A DNA stretch of 64,000 nucleotides from the NCBI GenBank assembly GCA_037013495.1, contig CM072806.1, positions 33,318,501-33,382,500 on the forward strand, read 5' to 3'. Below the pieces are notes generated by a model that did no database searches, had not been told where the DNA came from, and saw only the letters and a list, made by a program, of their open reading frames with translations. Shown here piece after piece: positions 34,728-47,752 of the stretch. The stretch is from Hippophae tibetana (Eukaryota > Streptophyta > Magnoliopsida > Rosales > Elaeagnaceae). A program made the position numbers and the translations under genes. Each line of letters opens with the position of its first letter. Position 1 is the first letter of the stretch.

Positions 34728-34935
34728 TGTCAGAAATAAGTAAAAAAATGTTGTATGAAATGGTCGAATTGGTGGCCTTGTGATTTCTTTTTATTATATG
34801 AATTGTACGAAAGAATTCTTTACATGGATGAAAAAAATATATAGTAAACAAATATGAAAACAAATCTCGAAATAAATGAAAATAAATATAAGAAACAAAT
34901 ATCAAAATAAATGGAAATAAATATGTATATTGACA
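34728..34935 (-). repeat. 5' LTR of copia B (about 208 bp)
   Basis: Minus-strand start TGTCAATA at 34935 and end TTTCTGACA at 34728, followed by the primer site. It is homologous to 14183-14330, with the repeated ATTTATTTCCATTTATTT pattern. Very short for a plant copia LTR. Confidence 0.65.
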
Positions 34936-37900
34936 ATTACCAATATTTAATTTTTATATGTTTGGACTGCTACAAAAAATGCATTAATATCTTCAACTAA
35001 TTTCAATGTTTCTAAAATGTTAGACTCCAAAATATTTTCTCTTCTGTCTCTAACAAATAAAATAACAGATTTACATATAATTATATAAAAATATAAAAAT
35101 AAAGTAATTAATTTAAATAATAACAAAAACATGTTAGAAAATTGCACCAAACATAATTAAACTATATAAAGAAATGTTACCTTATATCTAGATATAGATG
35201 GAAAGGAATACAAATTGTGGTTGATTTTATCAAGTAGAAAAAACTCACCTAAAAAAGAACCAACTCCGACAGAAAATAATTCTTTTAGTGAACAAAATGA
35301 TAGAGATGAAGATAAAAAGAATAGATAACGGATGAGATTTTCATAAAGTAATTATTGCTACCCACTTGGGTATTACTAAATTATCGATGGGAGAAGTCTC
35401 AGAATAGGAGAAAGATTCTGATTAAGATGCCGGGGAAAATTGTCTTCTAACTATTGCAAATTGGGGTGACATAGTCATAAACTTTTGTTTCATTCAATTC
35501 GATTTTATATGCATAACAGATCCAGTGGATTTGGTCTCCTGTGCTTGCCCAATCATCACCCACTGCGTCAACTCAAGTTGGATTTTTCGTATCAAATCAA
35601 GTTACGAGTAACTTGTTCTCCGAAATTGCGAAAATTAAATTCAAAAGATGCGCAACTTGTTCACTTGGACTTCTTGCAATCAGTCTGAACCCACCAATTT
35701 CTTATATTTTTTCGTGATATGTCGACCCTTCAAATTGGGCGATCATATATTCATCAAGCGAAAATATTATTGCCACACCACTATTGAGTCTTGTTGAACC
35801 GAATTCTTCGTTTTGTCTCTCTTACATTTTGGTAATTTCATACATTGCATTGCACGTGACAGTCAAAATTTAATTATAATCAATAAATAATCTTATAAAT
35901 CAAATCTAATAAATATCTAATTACGAATGTAATATAATTATTTTAAAATAATAAAGTCTCAACAATTATCATTAGAATAAGAACTTGTGATGGTAATTAA
36001 TTTTCGAGTTAGCAATTCAATGAGAGGAACAATATCACTAGTAATGGTTGAGTAAAAACATCCTAAGGATGAAAATAAAATTTTGGAGTTAAAGTTTGAA
36101 GTTCTAGGAGCTATCCAAACTTAAAGAGTTGTGAAATTTTGAAGACAATTTTTTAACGGTTAGGAATGTAAAATCCCATAAATTTATTATAAGTACTTAA
36201 GGTGCCTCAAAAACAATATTGGATAATATACTGAAGTGTAGGGATATATATATAATTACTTACACTCATGAAAATTCATTAAAATGAGCACGCATTATGA
36301 ATATTTGTTTATTATGATAAAACTTTAGAGTAGCCTCCTACTCAACTATGTGTAGTTCAACCCCACTCTTCATGTACTTCCCAGCTACATCGTTCGAAAT
36401 AATTATGATAAAGATAAGATGATCGTAAATAGAGGATTTTGATGTTACATGGTTTGATTTAAAAGCTTATTTATTTTATTAGTTACTATAAATTTACGAT
36501 TAGGTAGGCTGAGACTACTTTGATGAATTTTTGATTGGTTATATAAATGTCTTGGATTTAAATTTATTACTTTATAATGAAAATTTCCTTTTGAGTAGGA
36601 AACCTCTAAAGGGTCCTGAATTGTTTATATTGAGTTTTAAATTATTTTTAAATTGAGTTTTAAATTATTTTTAAATTGAAATTTTGATGATTATTAAAGA
36701 AATTATTTTTGAACATAATTTAAAATTTACCCCATTTCTATTTCACGTACCCATTTTTTTAGGGTATGACATGTTAAATGTTTTTCTTTCTATTTTTTGA
36801 GTGTTTAGGATGAGTCCTTAAGGAGTCTTTATTACTTTAACCTAATTGTGTATTGGATCTTGGGCTCCTTCAATGTGTTATGCATGATAATATTTTATAT
36901 TAATATAATCTAAGTTTATATCAAGTATGTACTAACATACTAGATGTAGATTTTGATTAGAAAGCATATTTATTGTATGTTGTCACATACTTTCTTTTCT
37001 TTCTGTATTGCATGCCTATAACTTTCTCTTTATTTATTTTGTTGTATTAAATTAATATTTATACTTATCGATTAATTTATGTCTCAGCCTTTTAACTGCA
37101 TACGAGTTTGGTGTAAGTCTCTAAGGATTCAATATCTTCTTACCTTGGTTGTGTACTAGATCTAGGATTTTTTCTCTTAATATGTTGTGTTTTGTTTGAT
37201 TGCATGATGTGGGAGTACCATAATTTATCGAGTATGTTCCCACATATGAGATTTTGAAGTGATTGGAAATCCTTTATAACTTTTCAGGATATATGACTAT
37301 TTCATATGATGTGTGATGTTTTCTATGTTTATGCATGTTGCTAGCCTGGACAAGATTCTATGAGGTACACCGTCACTAGTGTGTTTACTATAGTTTGTTC
37401 TTTTTTATTGCTAGTAGTTTTTGTTGTATGTTGAATTAAGCATGCTGTTTTGTACTTTTGATGTGTTATTTTCTTAATTCATGTTTGTGAGGCTGACTTA
37501 GCCAAATTAATATAGAACTATAAAAAATATTTCATGGCTTGGCATCTCTACCCCTCATCTAGGTCCTAGTTAACTATTTGAATGGAAAGAATAATTGATT
37601 TTCGTATAATTGTTCTTACGTACAAATATCTTCAATTTCTTCTCTCATTCTTTCTTTCTATAATTTATGTGAATGATTTGTAAGCTAGGCTAAAGAAAAT
37701 AACAAGGCTTCAAGATTCACTTAATTGATTCATTTTAATATTACAAACTTTCATTTTTATTTTTTACTCTACTTGCTTCACATCACAAACAAACAATTGA
37801 AAGATATAAAGTTGGAAAATCAATAACAAAACTAATATATTTATTTCGTGAAAATAATTTCTATGGAGAACAAGCAAGATTTATTGTTAAAAGTTATCCA

Positions 37901-38159
37901 AGATCAATAATATATCAAAACAATAATATTGCAATAAAAGATCATCTTATAAAATAAATATAATAATTATAAAGTAAAAGTTATCCATAAGAAAGTATGA
38001 ATGAATTTATATAAAATTGAATATATCAAAAAATGAACAAAATAATTTCTCAAAACAAAATTATAAACTAGAAAGCACTTATGAGAATGAAAGAAGAAAA
38101 TAAAAAAAACTACATAATTAAACTCCTATTTAGCCTTACTCTAACTTTACCTAGCTTAT
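34936..38159. other. Unassigned AT-rich sequence
   Basis: No domain, RNA gene or clear LTR boundary recognised. Short open frames at 34947-35150 (-) and 35485-35688 (+) look like chance. A slightly GC-richer stretch at 35340-35780 and a GTATGACATG stretch near 36765 look LTR-like but I cannot place termini. Part of 37700-38159 may be the distal 3' LTR of Athila-like element G. Confidence 0.35.
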
Positions 38160-39916
38160 TGAAGAGCAAAACCGACATCGCTGATTCTGCAAATACTTTG
38201 GTTTTATATTTATAAAACTCTCGCAAGTGCACGAATCATTTCATAGAAAATGATAAGTATACTCCCAAGGTCGATCTAAGTAAGGAATGTATGTGGTTTT
38301 TAATTTATTATTCAAACTTTTAAAAACGAAATTAAATCCTAAACATCCTGTCATGATATTTGGGTTTTTGTGTTTTTAACCTACTGACATAAAAATAAAC
38401 ATAGATACAAATTCAATAAATATTTATGCAAATTTTATCATTTGTAATAGTGGAGTATTTATGGATATAATAACTAAGTTAATTATGCTTGCTCATACTA
38501 TTTAGGTTATTAAAGATATAAATTGATATTTATTGATTCTCTCTTTTTTATATGAATATCACCTTTTGTGGGGTTATATATTCTTTGTTAACTAAACAAA
38601 TCAATTAACACTTATGGGTGGGGTTGATAACTAATTTGGTTAATTAAATTAATTCCTTTTTTTAAGAGATTGAAAATGAACCATTTAAATGCCACCTTTG
38701 GTGGGGTTAAAGATTTTAAACTTTATTCAAGGTGTACAAATTAAACCTAAGAATTTAGTTATCCAAGTACTAACTTTCAAGTTTTAAAACCACTACTGAG
38801 GACATGTTGTCAAAACATTTTCAGATAATAATTCTTATAAAAACTTTTGAAATAGAGCTTCACTCTAACTACCGGGCGATTGTACCAAAAAATAAAAGAT
38901 CAATACTCTAAATCAGACCGGATAACTAAACCTTAAAATCTAATTTTCAGATTTAAGTTTGTATTGAAAAATAATATATTTCTCTCTAACATTCTTAATA
39001 TAAAATCTTGAATAAAAATAAAATCAATTCATTTTAGAGATTTTTACCTATTTAATATTTCGCAAGCATAACAATGTTATTATTATATCATTGTTACAAA
39101 CAGCCAGCAAAGTTAAATTTAATCACAGACAAATTAAATATAACATGTAAGAATAAAAGATAAAAATAACTGTAAAGAAAATAAAATCCTTACAATACTT
39201 TGATGCTATTTTCGTTGCTGGAAAACCTCCAAACAGAATTTGCAGTCCAATTTATTGAATCGAAAAGAAAATAAATTACAAAAACATAATTAGTTCTTCT
39301 CAAAAAGAGAAGAACTCTAAAACTAAGAAAAACTAACTAAGCTAAAAACTAAGAAAAACTAGAAAAACTAAGAAATGAGAAAAATAAAGAGAAGAGAAGA
39401 TGTGTTTTGAGTTGTGGGGGTGGCGGCGAGCGCGGATTGGGGCAGATGGGTGCAGCGGCACGCGTGGACTGGACGTAGATGGGTAGCGGTGCGCTCTGAC
39501 TGGAGCAGGGACGCGTGTGGCGCGCACGGAATGGAAATGTGGTGCATGTGAGACCGGGCACTAATGGGTACGGGCACGCACAGAATGAGCGCGTTGGCCG
39601 ATACGACTGGGCAGCTGCCTGCACGATTTTATCCTTTTTGACATTTTGGACCTATTTTGTCCAATTTTTCCATATTTGTTGACTTTTTCTCATTTATTTT
39701 ATGAATATATTTGTGATGTATTGCCTCCAGTATTACTTTTTTAGTCTTTAAGTTACGTTTTTAAGTAAAAATACCTAAAAAACAATAAAAATACATGTGA
39801 TTCCGAAAAGACAGATTTATATAATATATATGATAAAATCATATAAATATATATATTTTTAATCAATTAACGTGCATAAAATCATGGTAATTTTAGTACT
39901 TTTTGAGCACTCATCA
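38160..39916 (-). repeat. Solo LTR of the TGATGAG family, reverse (1.76 kb)
   Basis: Minus-strand start TGATGAGTGC at 39916 and end GCTCTTCA at 38160. Flanks CTTAT (38155-38159) and CTTAC (39917-39921) form a 5-bp duplication with one mismatch. It contains the three CCCCACC palindromes (38560-38710) and the hairpin GTTCTTCTC / GAGAAGAAC (39293-39315). The GC-rich part (39415-39620) is present, but its TATA/leader region is altered. No internal region follows. Confidence 0.88.
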
Positions 39917-41989
39917 CTTACTAATCATTCTCTTAAATTCTTGAGAGAAAGAATGAGAGAAGACAGTAACAACATTTTACAATTTTATGATAATATCCAA
40001 ATGTTGAATGTCCCATCTATTTATAGTGTTCAAGTATGAAGACATACTGAATTTTGATAATATCAAGTGTTTTCTTCTTGAAAATAATTTATTTGAAAAA
40101 TATATTCAAAATAAACATTGTTAAATCTTTTTTTTATTTTTAGAAAACAAAAAACTATCTAATTTGAAGCTTTATACAAAGAATTTATATAAAAAATACT
40201 AATAGATATTCAAATGCCATATATTTTAGATTTTAGCTTTTTATGGTATCGAAATAATTAAATTTGGATATTTTTCGTGAGACATGAAATTGTAGATAAA
40301 TCTATTTATTTTCATATGAACTTGAATCATTATATTTTGATATCATAAACAAAAGTTATGATCAAAACTCAACTTGTTTATGAAATATTGTGAGGATATG
40401 TTGCTAAATTTAAATTTTGATTTCTTTAATATTCTTTTGTTGATGTTGTTGATATTACAAGAATAAAATAATCATAAATATAAAGAAATTTTTATTGAAT
40501 TAATACAGATAATTATTATTTTCAAACTCTTTAAATCATAAATATCAATTAATTTATATATTTTAGATATACATTTTTATGCTATTATCACAATTCTCAA
40601 TTAGCTTATTGTTAGTATTTAGCAATTGAAGTGCAAATAAAAAAAATAAAAACATGATGATTAGTCCAAATAAAAATCTAGAAAAATTACCCAAGTGTTT
40701 CAAACAAAAAGTTAGTTCAAGATCACAGTTGCTATGTAAATGCTTTCAATTATAACATCCAAAAATTTGTGTGTGAACTAAGCTAACGCCTTCTTACCAC
40801 AAACCACAACACATAAAGGCTTGAGAATTTGTTCATATAAAAATATCAACTTCATATCCTTTAAGGATAAATTATTTTTAAGGGCTAGGGATTTCATTAT
40901 GAAATTGGAATACATAGAAGCACTTAGGAGGTAGGCATTTTCTGAGGACAGACAAACAAATAAATATTGATTTAAAGATAGGAAAGTAGACTATTTAAAA
41001 TTCACCCTTTCTTATCACAAACTAGATTTTGGATTTCAATTAGTTAATAAAATAACATAATATAAATAGAGCTTGATGAGAAAAAAATGCTTCCTACAAA
41101 TTAAAAATCAATGAAATTTTTGTATCTTTCAATATAAAGAATATAAACTTTATTATACCGAATAATATCCTTTTATCCTTTGTTTCTTTGTTTCTTTTTC
41201 ATTTTTTTAATGCAAAAAAAAAAAGATCAAACATAATTACTATAGTATTTTCTCATAAAAATATCTTTTTTTAACTAATATTGTCCTATAGGTTTTCAAC
41301 TAATTCATTTCACGAATTAAGAAATAATATTCTAAACATCAACTAACCAATCCAAAAGATTAATAAATATTCATAAGATTTTTTTTCTAAATTCTCTCTC
41401 CTCACTCTCTAAAATTTGTGAGATCATAAAAATATATACTTAGACATGAAAATTCTCTAGGATATATACATTGAGCATCCATCTTACTACAAAGCTTAGT
41501 AATATGTAAAAAATATTTATGAACTTATTATTTAGTAATCAAAATAGAAAAGATGACTCAAACCAAATAATTTGAAGTTAATACCTAGACAATAAAGTAG
41601 ATATTTTCATTTGAACCTTTCAAACATGTAATGTAAACTTGTTTTTGAAAAATTATTAAGATCTGAGCATTTTTTTATTAACATTCTTTTAATTTGAATA
41701 ATGGGCATCAATGTATATCAAAAGTGTTCATAAAAATTGTGCATGGAGTTCCACCACCCCTAACCTAATTTGATAGTGTCCTCAATGTCTCAAAACTAAA
41801 TATGAAATAAAAGAGCAATGGATAGAGGACACCTAAACGATGAATTTTTACATAAAAATTACCTTTAAATGTGTCAGGTGGGGATGAGAAACATAAGAAA
41901 TAAATAAAATGACATAAACTAAAAATAAATAAAATAACAAAAAGAAATAAAACTAATGTACAGAAAAAATAAAACCTAATCAAAGTTAG

Positions 41990-42212
41990 TAGATTGGAGC
42001 CACAAGATGAATTTTTTCAAAACATATAGAACGATCTACTATTTTCACATAATTTTTCAAAAAATTTCCATTAATTTTAAAAATTCTCTCATTGTTTGGA
42101 TCCTTAATCTTAGTAACATTGTTGAAAAATACTTTTTTTACAACAAATGGATCGGTCCATCTTGGTCTTAGATTTCCAAGGTGGAGACACAATTGTGAAT
42201 TATTATTAGAAC
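41990..42212 (-). pseudogene. Element G integrase C-terminal domain
   Basis: The minus strand encodes LHLGNLRPRWTDPFVVKKVF, then IKDPNNERIFKINGNFLK. This matches the C-terminal segment of Athila/Tat integrases (family pattern GKLRSRW-GPF-V...F-VNG-RLK). The upstream part lies at 43672 and higher, separated by the inserted copia-type LTR. Confidence 0.85.
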
Positions 42213-43671
42213 TGTGAGTGTTGGCTATTTTCGTAAACAAAATATTTACATGTAAGTTTGTTTTTAGGTCAGCATCAAGTTTATCAAGAAAATCCAAACA
42301 AATGCTCAAGTTCCAGATAATGGTACTTCAAGTATAATTTGAGTTTATAACTATAATACATGGGATTGTATTCATGCAATTAATAGAACGTGTTTATAAA
42401 TCTAAAATTATTTTTGGAACTAAAATATTTATTTAAACTTGAGTCAATTTATGAAATTATTAATTAAATATTTTTTAGATGTTTCTTAATATTTTTAAGA
42501 TGTGTTTTAAAAAATAATTTTTTTTATTAAGTTTTTATGGGCTTTCAAAAATTAAGCCCAAATATATTTAATCCTAATACTACTAGGTTGTTATTATTAT
42601 TATTATCTATATATATATATATAGACAACTTAGGGTTGAATTAGTGTGTTCTCAAAAAATAAATTCTACCGATTGCAAGAAAAAGCTACCGAAAAACATT
42701 CAAGAAAATACTGCTATTATCAGCATCATTAGACTCGCGGCAGCTAAGGAATATATATGAATAGTCGAAAAGTTGACTCGCCAAATATGATATTTAGGAA
42801 GTAAATCATTTGGCAAGTGCAAAACAAGGTATTAATATACATATTTTAAGAATTTGATTCTTACGCATAAGGCATACTTAAGAAATAAATTGATATTAGT
42901 TAGTAAGTTAATTATTGAAATACACGCGTGAGAAAGGGTAATTAATATATATACACAATGAAAAAATAATTAATATATATATTGATTTTCATTAATTGTT
43001 TTTTAATTTTTTTATTAGATTTTTAGATATTTAGATTAAATAATTTTATGAACGATAATAATTATTTGATTTGATTATTAATCTTTAAAGAAACTATTTT
43101 GATTGAACTTGAGCTTAATATTTTTGATCTAGAATTTTCTAGTTGATTTGATTTAAGTGACATGTTTTGAATCATCTAGTTAGGATTATTCATTATTAAA
43201 TCTGTTCTAGAACATACACAGGCACTTGTGTTTTTTGTGTTAACCTGTTTTGCAGTTTATTTGTGAACGATCTGATTGGCTGGGAGCTTATTGGAACGTT
43301 GGTATGGAAATCAATCACGCTAATATTAAAAACTATGAAAATAGAGTAGGGGCTCGTAAGTAAAGTACATTGGGGCAGTATCCTAGGGAGGGTAGCATAA
43401 GATCGAGTTTGTACTTGAACATTTGATTTTCATAGTAGAAAGTTAGGTGGTTCGGTAGACCGGTGGTTTTCCTCTTAGGTCATGGTTGTGACCTAGGTTG
43501 TTTCCACCTAAAAATATCGTGTGTTATTATTTTACTTCCGCATCTTATTCTTACCCACGATTGCATGTCTAGCCGTTTTGTTTAGGCTATTAAGTTATAA
43601 ATTGATAAAAATTAAAAATAACCTATTCACCCTCATCTAGGTTAATTAGGTCCATATTTTATAAACTTTCA
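42213..43671 (+). repeat. Copia-type LTR (1.46 kb) inserted in element G
   Basis: Starts TGTGAGTGTTGGCTATTTT and ends AACTTTCA; inverted homologue of 18833-21902. It splits the integrase reading of G. An (AT)n run lies at 42606-42624. It contains a CACAGGCACTTGTGTTTTTT block (43219-43238) and a CTATTCACCCTCATCTAGG block near its end. No primer site follows (the next bases are ATTATAAAG), so it is a solo LTR. I found no clean target duplication. Confidence 0.65.
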
Positions 43672-45030
43672 ATTATAAAGATGAACCTATTAGTTTGTCT
43701 TAAATTTCTTCCTTAGGATCTACCTATCATGAGCCATTTTTAGTTTAGCCTTGTAAATGATAGAGTTATCATATGCATCATTCCTTAATTCTTCTATCTT
43801 TGATAATTGTAACTTTCTCTAAAGTCTTATAGCAATCAAATCATAATTAAAGGCTTTAACAGCTCAATAGGCTTTATGCTTCAACTCAATAGGTAAATGA
43901 CACGATTTTCCCTAGACAAGCCTATAAGGAGAAATTTCAAGTATGGTCTTGTAAGTAGTGTGATATGCCTAAAGTGCATTATAAAGTCTTAAAGACCAAT
44001 ATTTAAGGTTTGGATTAACGACCTTTTTTAAAATTTGATTGGCCTCCCAATTAGCTAACTCAATCTATTCATTGGTCTATAGTTGGTAAGCAAAAGAAAT
44101 CTTATACAAAACACCATACCTACGCATCAAAGCCTCAAAAGAATAGTTACAAAAATGGGTTTGCTCATTGATGATTAATGTACCTAGATAACACATTTTT
44201 TAAGCATTTTACCATTGCAGCATTATCATTAGTATGACACATCACAACCTCCATCCATCTTGGTACATTCTACAGTTAAAAGAATATAAAAATGGCAAAA
44301 AAAGAGAAAAAAGGTCCCATAAAATAAATACCCCAATAATCAAATATCTTAATAACAAGTATAGGTTAAGGGGCATTATGTAACATCAAGTTAGTGGACC
44401 TAAATTTGGAATCTTTCACAAGAATGGCAAAAAGAGTTAGTATCTTTGAACAAAGTGTGTCAATAGAGGCCATACTGTAAAATTTTAGCAGGAGTTTTTT
44501 TATTAAAAAATTACCACCACATGCTTCAAAATGATAAAAATCCAAGACATTATAAATCTCACCTCAACAAAGAACTTTTGTTTAACTTGTGCATTCTAGT
44601 TAGATGGAACTTCATTAGAAGCCAAGTAATTAACAATATATGCATATTGAGGTACTTGGCTAACGATAAAAAAATATTTAATGGGTGGATTTTCCTTAGA
44701 ATCATTAAACACTAAATAAGATAAATTATTTGTCATAACATTTTCAACACCCTTCTTATCCTTTATGATTAAATCAAAGTCATGCAAAAAAGGAATCTAC
44801 CTTATCAAGCTGGCCTTAGCATCCTTCTTAGAAATAAGGTACTTAGGAGTTTCATGATTAATAGACACCACATTAGGCGAATCAATCAAGTAAGCCCAAA
44901 ATTTATCTAAAGCAACAACAACAACTAATAGTTCTTTTTTTGTTGTACTATAATTTATTTGAGCACTATTCAAAGTTCTACTAGTATAGAAAATAACAAA
45001 AGGCTTCCCATCTCTTTTGTTGTAACTCCC
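43672..45030 (-). pseudogene. Element G RNase H, linker and integrase core
   Basis: Minus-strand order: RNase H-like VIFYTSRTLNSAQINYSTTK and FWAYLIDSPNVVSI (45000-44860), linker DLIIKDKKGVENVMTNNLSY (44780-44720), then integrase relics EALMRRYGVLYKISFAYQL (about 44140), NWEANQILKKVVNPNLKYWS, and the ISPYRLV-GKSCHLPIELKHK block. All match Athila-type Pol. Several stops replace conserved residues (for example between FAYQL and TNEQ). The central catalytic-core Asp residues fall in a part I could not read clearly. Confidence 0.8.
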
Positions 45031-46684
45031 ATTTCATAGTTGCTTGCACTATAAATAATTTCAAAAGGTAGGTTCCAACCAGGCAACAAATATGTAGTGC
45101 AATCTAAGCTCACCAAACAATGCAATCACACACAATGCACATATAAAAACATCAGATACGTGTTGTACAACTAAAAGTATTCCCTTTTTTTGACATAAAA
45201 ATTCCAACAATGCACGTAAGAGGGCATGCAAGAAACAACACACCTATATGTAGGAAACAAGTCATACAATTATGCAGTCATGCATTCACAACATAAAAAA
45301 CATAAAATTTGTTAACAAGTCATAAAACACTAACATACTACATACAATCAAGAACACGAGAAAAACTAAAATGAATTGATATGAATCCACAAATATATGA
45401 GTTATTCGAGTAATAAAGTTAGAAGTTATAATCATTTCCATATGTAGTGTTTGAAAACTTTATAAAGACTACCAAATTTTGTACGATTTATACTATTTGG
45501 GTGACTATTGTTACACCTAATTACCAAATTAAAAATAATTACTAAATAATTAAATTAAATAACATAATTTTCACTCACAGGATCCACCGATTATTTAGCA
45601 TGTATTTGTCCCAATTACTAATTTCACCTATTAATATGGATGTTTGTTTACATGGCCTCATATATCCATGAATCTTTCTCAAGCATTCATAAAATTACCT
45701 AATGCTCAAAGGACACATTCTAATGCTATTCACATTATAAATTAGGCACATCATGCATGCATGATTTTACTACAAATTAATAGTCATGTTCTAACATTAT
45801 TTTCCTTAAATATGTCAATTACTTAGTGACTAATTCTTAATTTAATTTATTAAGATAAATTAAGAACCTTAAAATTAAACAATTATTGGCCACATAATAC
45901 AAAGTGATAGTAATAGAGCAATGAATGATGTGAATCCAAGGTCGTCGTAACATCCTAGTGAGCTAACTACAAATTTCAATACCAAACCGCTCAAGGAAGC
46001 ACGAAGCAAGCCAACTCAAGAGTGGATTCAAGGCCAAAGGGTGCCAAAAAAGAGCACAACTCGTGTCAAGAGCCAGACCAAGAAATAAGATTGTTTATTC
46101 CAAAAATTGAATCTATGTCATTGCATGATTTAAAGTGTGCCACGACATGAAGCTTTCAAATGGACTTTCAAGACAAGAAGTATGTTGCGCTATGAGATAA
46201 TTTCCATCACTACATATAGCTCTTGCGACATATAGTTCTTGGGATAATTAGGTTTTCTAGTTTTTTTGACCGAACCATAACATGATTTAATATACGTCGT
46301 GGCATGCATAAGTAATTTTTTATTTATCTTGTTTTGACCTATTCAGATGCTTATTAATTATTTCTTGTAGGTTTTATTATGTTTGGTTGTATAAGTAGCA
46401 ATCATACTTAAGCTTAACTTAGTTGATATATGAAATTTTATTTTTAATCAAAGCGATAGTTTTTTAGACTCATTGTTCCTTTACAAACAGCCTTATTAAG
46501 GAATTTACAATACTTGTGGCATCTCATCACCATTGGGTTTTTGGTGCGTAATATCCATAGAATCAAGATGCCGTTACCAATTTGAATATTAGTTTTCTGA
46601 TGATCATTTTCAAATTATTGTTGGGTCTTTGGTTGTTTCTTTTAGAGTTCTCAAACACTTCATGAGTTCGCATAAATTTTGATT
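45031..46684. other. Unassigned region and presumed 5' LTR of gypsy C2
   Basis: 45031-45900 has no recognised feature. 45905-46680 should hold the 5' LTR of the gypsy fragment that follows, since a primer site lies at 46685. A TGATAGTAATAGAGCAATG start at 45906 resembles the left edge of gypsy C, and basic residues in a TTRVKSQTKK stretch (46060-46090) parallel the polyprotein-tail-like stretch there. Confidence 0.4.
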
Positions 46685-47752
46685 TGGTATCAGAGCCCTA
46701 GGTTCTAATTTTATATTCCTATATTTATTTATTTTCCTTCTTTATTTTTGTGTTCTTGATTTTTTCTAAAAATGTTATGTCATTTTTTCACCATTTCCTT
46801 TCAATTGTTTTAATGTTGAAAGTGAGTAAAAAAATATTTGATTATAAAAAAAGAGAAGATCTTATTATACAAAAGAGTGTACAAATCTAAGAGAAAGAAG
46901 TTCTAATATATAAAAAAAGATATGATTAAAAGAAATCAAAATTGTTGTTGTAAGAATTCAGTTTTATTATTTATTTCTTTATTTCTTGCCCAAATTATGG
47001 AGCAATTAAAATAATTTGTGTCTTGTTGTCCACTCTGGTCTACAAAAAAAAAGGAAGAAGAAATCTTATTATTAAATTGGTGCTAGTTGATTTTAAATGT
47101 CTACTATGAACATATCACCTAATACAAAAGGAAGATAGGATGTAACATTTATGTTGTATGTTATGCAACAATTATTTGAGAGAATGATTGCAGTGATGGT
47201 AAATACAAATGAAAGAGTGGCAAAGCAAGAGGCTATAATAGTAACTTTGCAACAGGGAGCACTATAAAGAGTTCTCAATGCTAGGTGCCAAATAAACAAG
47301 GCTATGTAGAGAAAAATCCTAAAATGGTAATTGGGAGGATGTTAGAGACTTTGAGGATGAGGAAATAAGATTACCGTTGGAGGGACTATGAAAATAGGTA
47401 GGAAGAAATGGAAGGGGGGTTTTCTTAATACCATTACCTAGGACATATGATGGAGTTGATTGAAACTTTGGAAGCATCAAAGTGAAGAAGCCACCTTTTC
47501 AAGGGAAGAATGACCTTGAGTTATACCTAGAATGGGAGAAGAAAGTGGAACACATTTTGAAGTGGCACAACTATGCCAAAGATAAAAATGTAAAACTCGT
47601 CGTTTTTGAATTTTTTGATTATGCACTAAATTGGTGGGATCAATTAGTGATTGGTACAAGGAGGAACTATAAGAGGCTAATTAATAGTTGGGAAGACATG
47701 AAAGTTGTCATGTGGAGGAGGTTCATCCCCAACTATTACTATATGGAGTTAT
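46685..47752 (+). mobile_element. Gypsy fragment C2: primer site, leader and start of gag
   Basis: TGGTATCAGAGCC at 46685-46697 is a perfect initiator tRNA-Met primer site. A 0.75-kb leader follows, then gag at 47482: KKPPFQGKNDLELYLEWEKK, VVFEFFDYALNWWDQLVIGT and a VMWRRFIPNYYYMELL stretch. It is clearly related to gypsy C gag but without its stops in this part. It is cut at 47752 by the LTR of element F. The rest of C2 is not seen in the window. Confidence 0.82.

Larger units (their letters stand above)
14183..34935 (-). mobile_element. Degenerate copia retrotransposon B, dispersed over 20.7 kb by later insertions
   Basis: On the minus strand the parts follow copia order from high to low coordinates: short LTR (34935-34728), primer site, gag and protease start (34727-33215), protease/pre-integrase (22094-21903), integrase N-terminus (18832-18546), integrase core (16743-16296), RT (about 15700-14780), RNase H end (14640-14345), purine-rich tract and 3' LTR (14330-14183). 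Blocks of other elements sit in the gaps, and reading resumes in register across each gap. It has many stops and is clearly old. The LTR is unusually short (about 208 bp). Confidence 0.8.
39917..45030 (-). mobile_element. Athila/Tat-like gypsy element G, 3' half, degraded
   Basis: Minus strand from 45030: RNase H, linker, integrase (split by a copia-type LTR at 42213-43671), 3' non-coding region (41985-40591), and a 3' LTR starting TGATAATAGC at 40590 just after an AATTGAGAATTG tract. The solo LTR at 38160-39916 lies inside or beside this LTR. The 3' region has the GAGGACACTATCAAATTAGG/TTAGGGGTGG motif (41788-41752) and an AGCTAATTGAGAATTG-TGATA junction that align with the 3' end of D and E, linking the three. 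Confidence 0.7.

Noticed and set aside
35485..35688. Possible coding exon (LDFSYQIKLRVTCSPKLRK stretch)
   Set aside because: No recognised family, no splice context and no support in neighbouring sequence.
42005..42309. Single 107-codon minus-strand gene
   Set aside because: The frame is a fusion by chance: its N-terminal third is antisense LTR sequence (42213-42309) and only the rest is integrase of element G.
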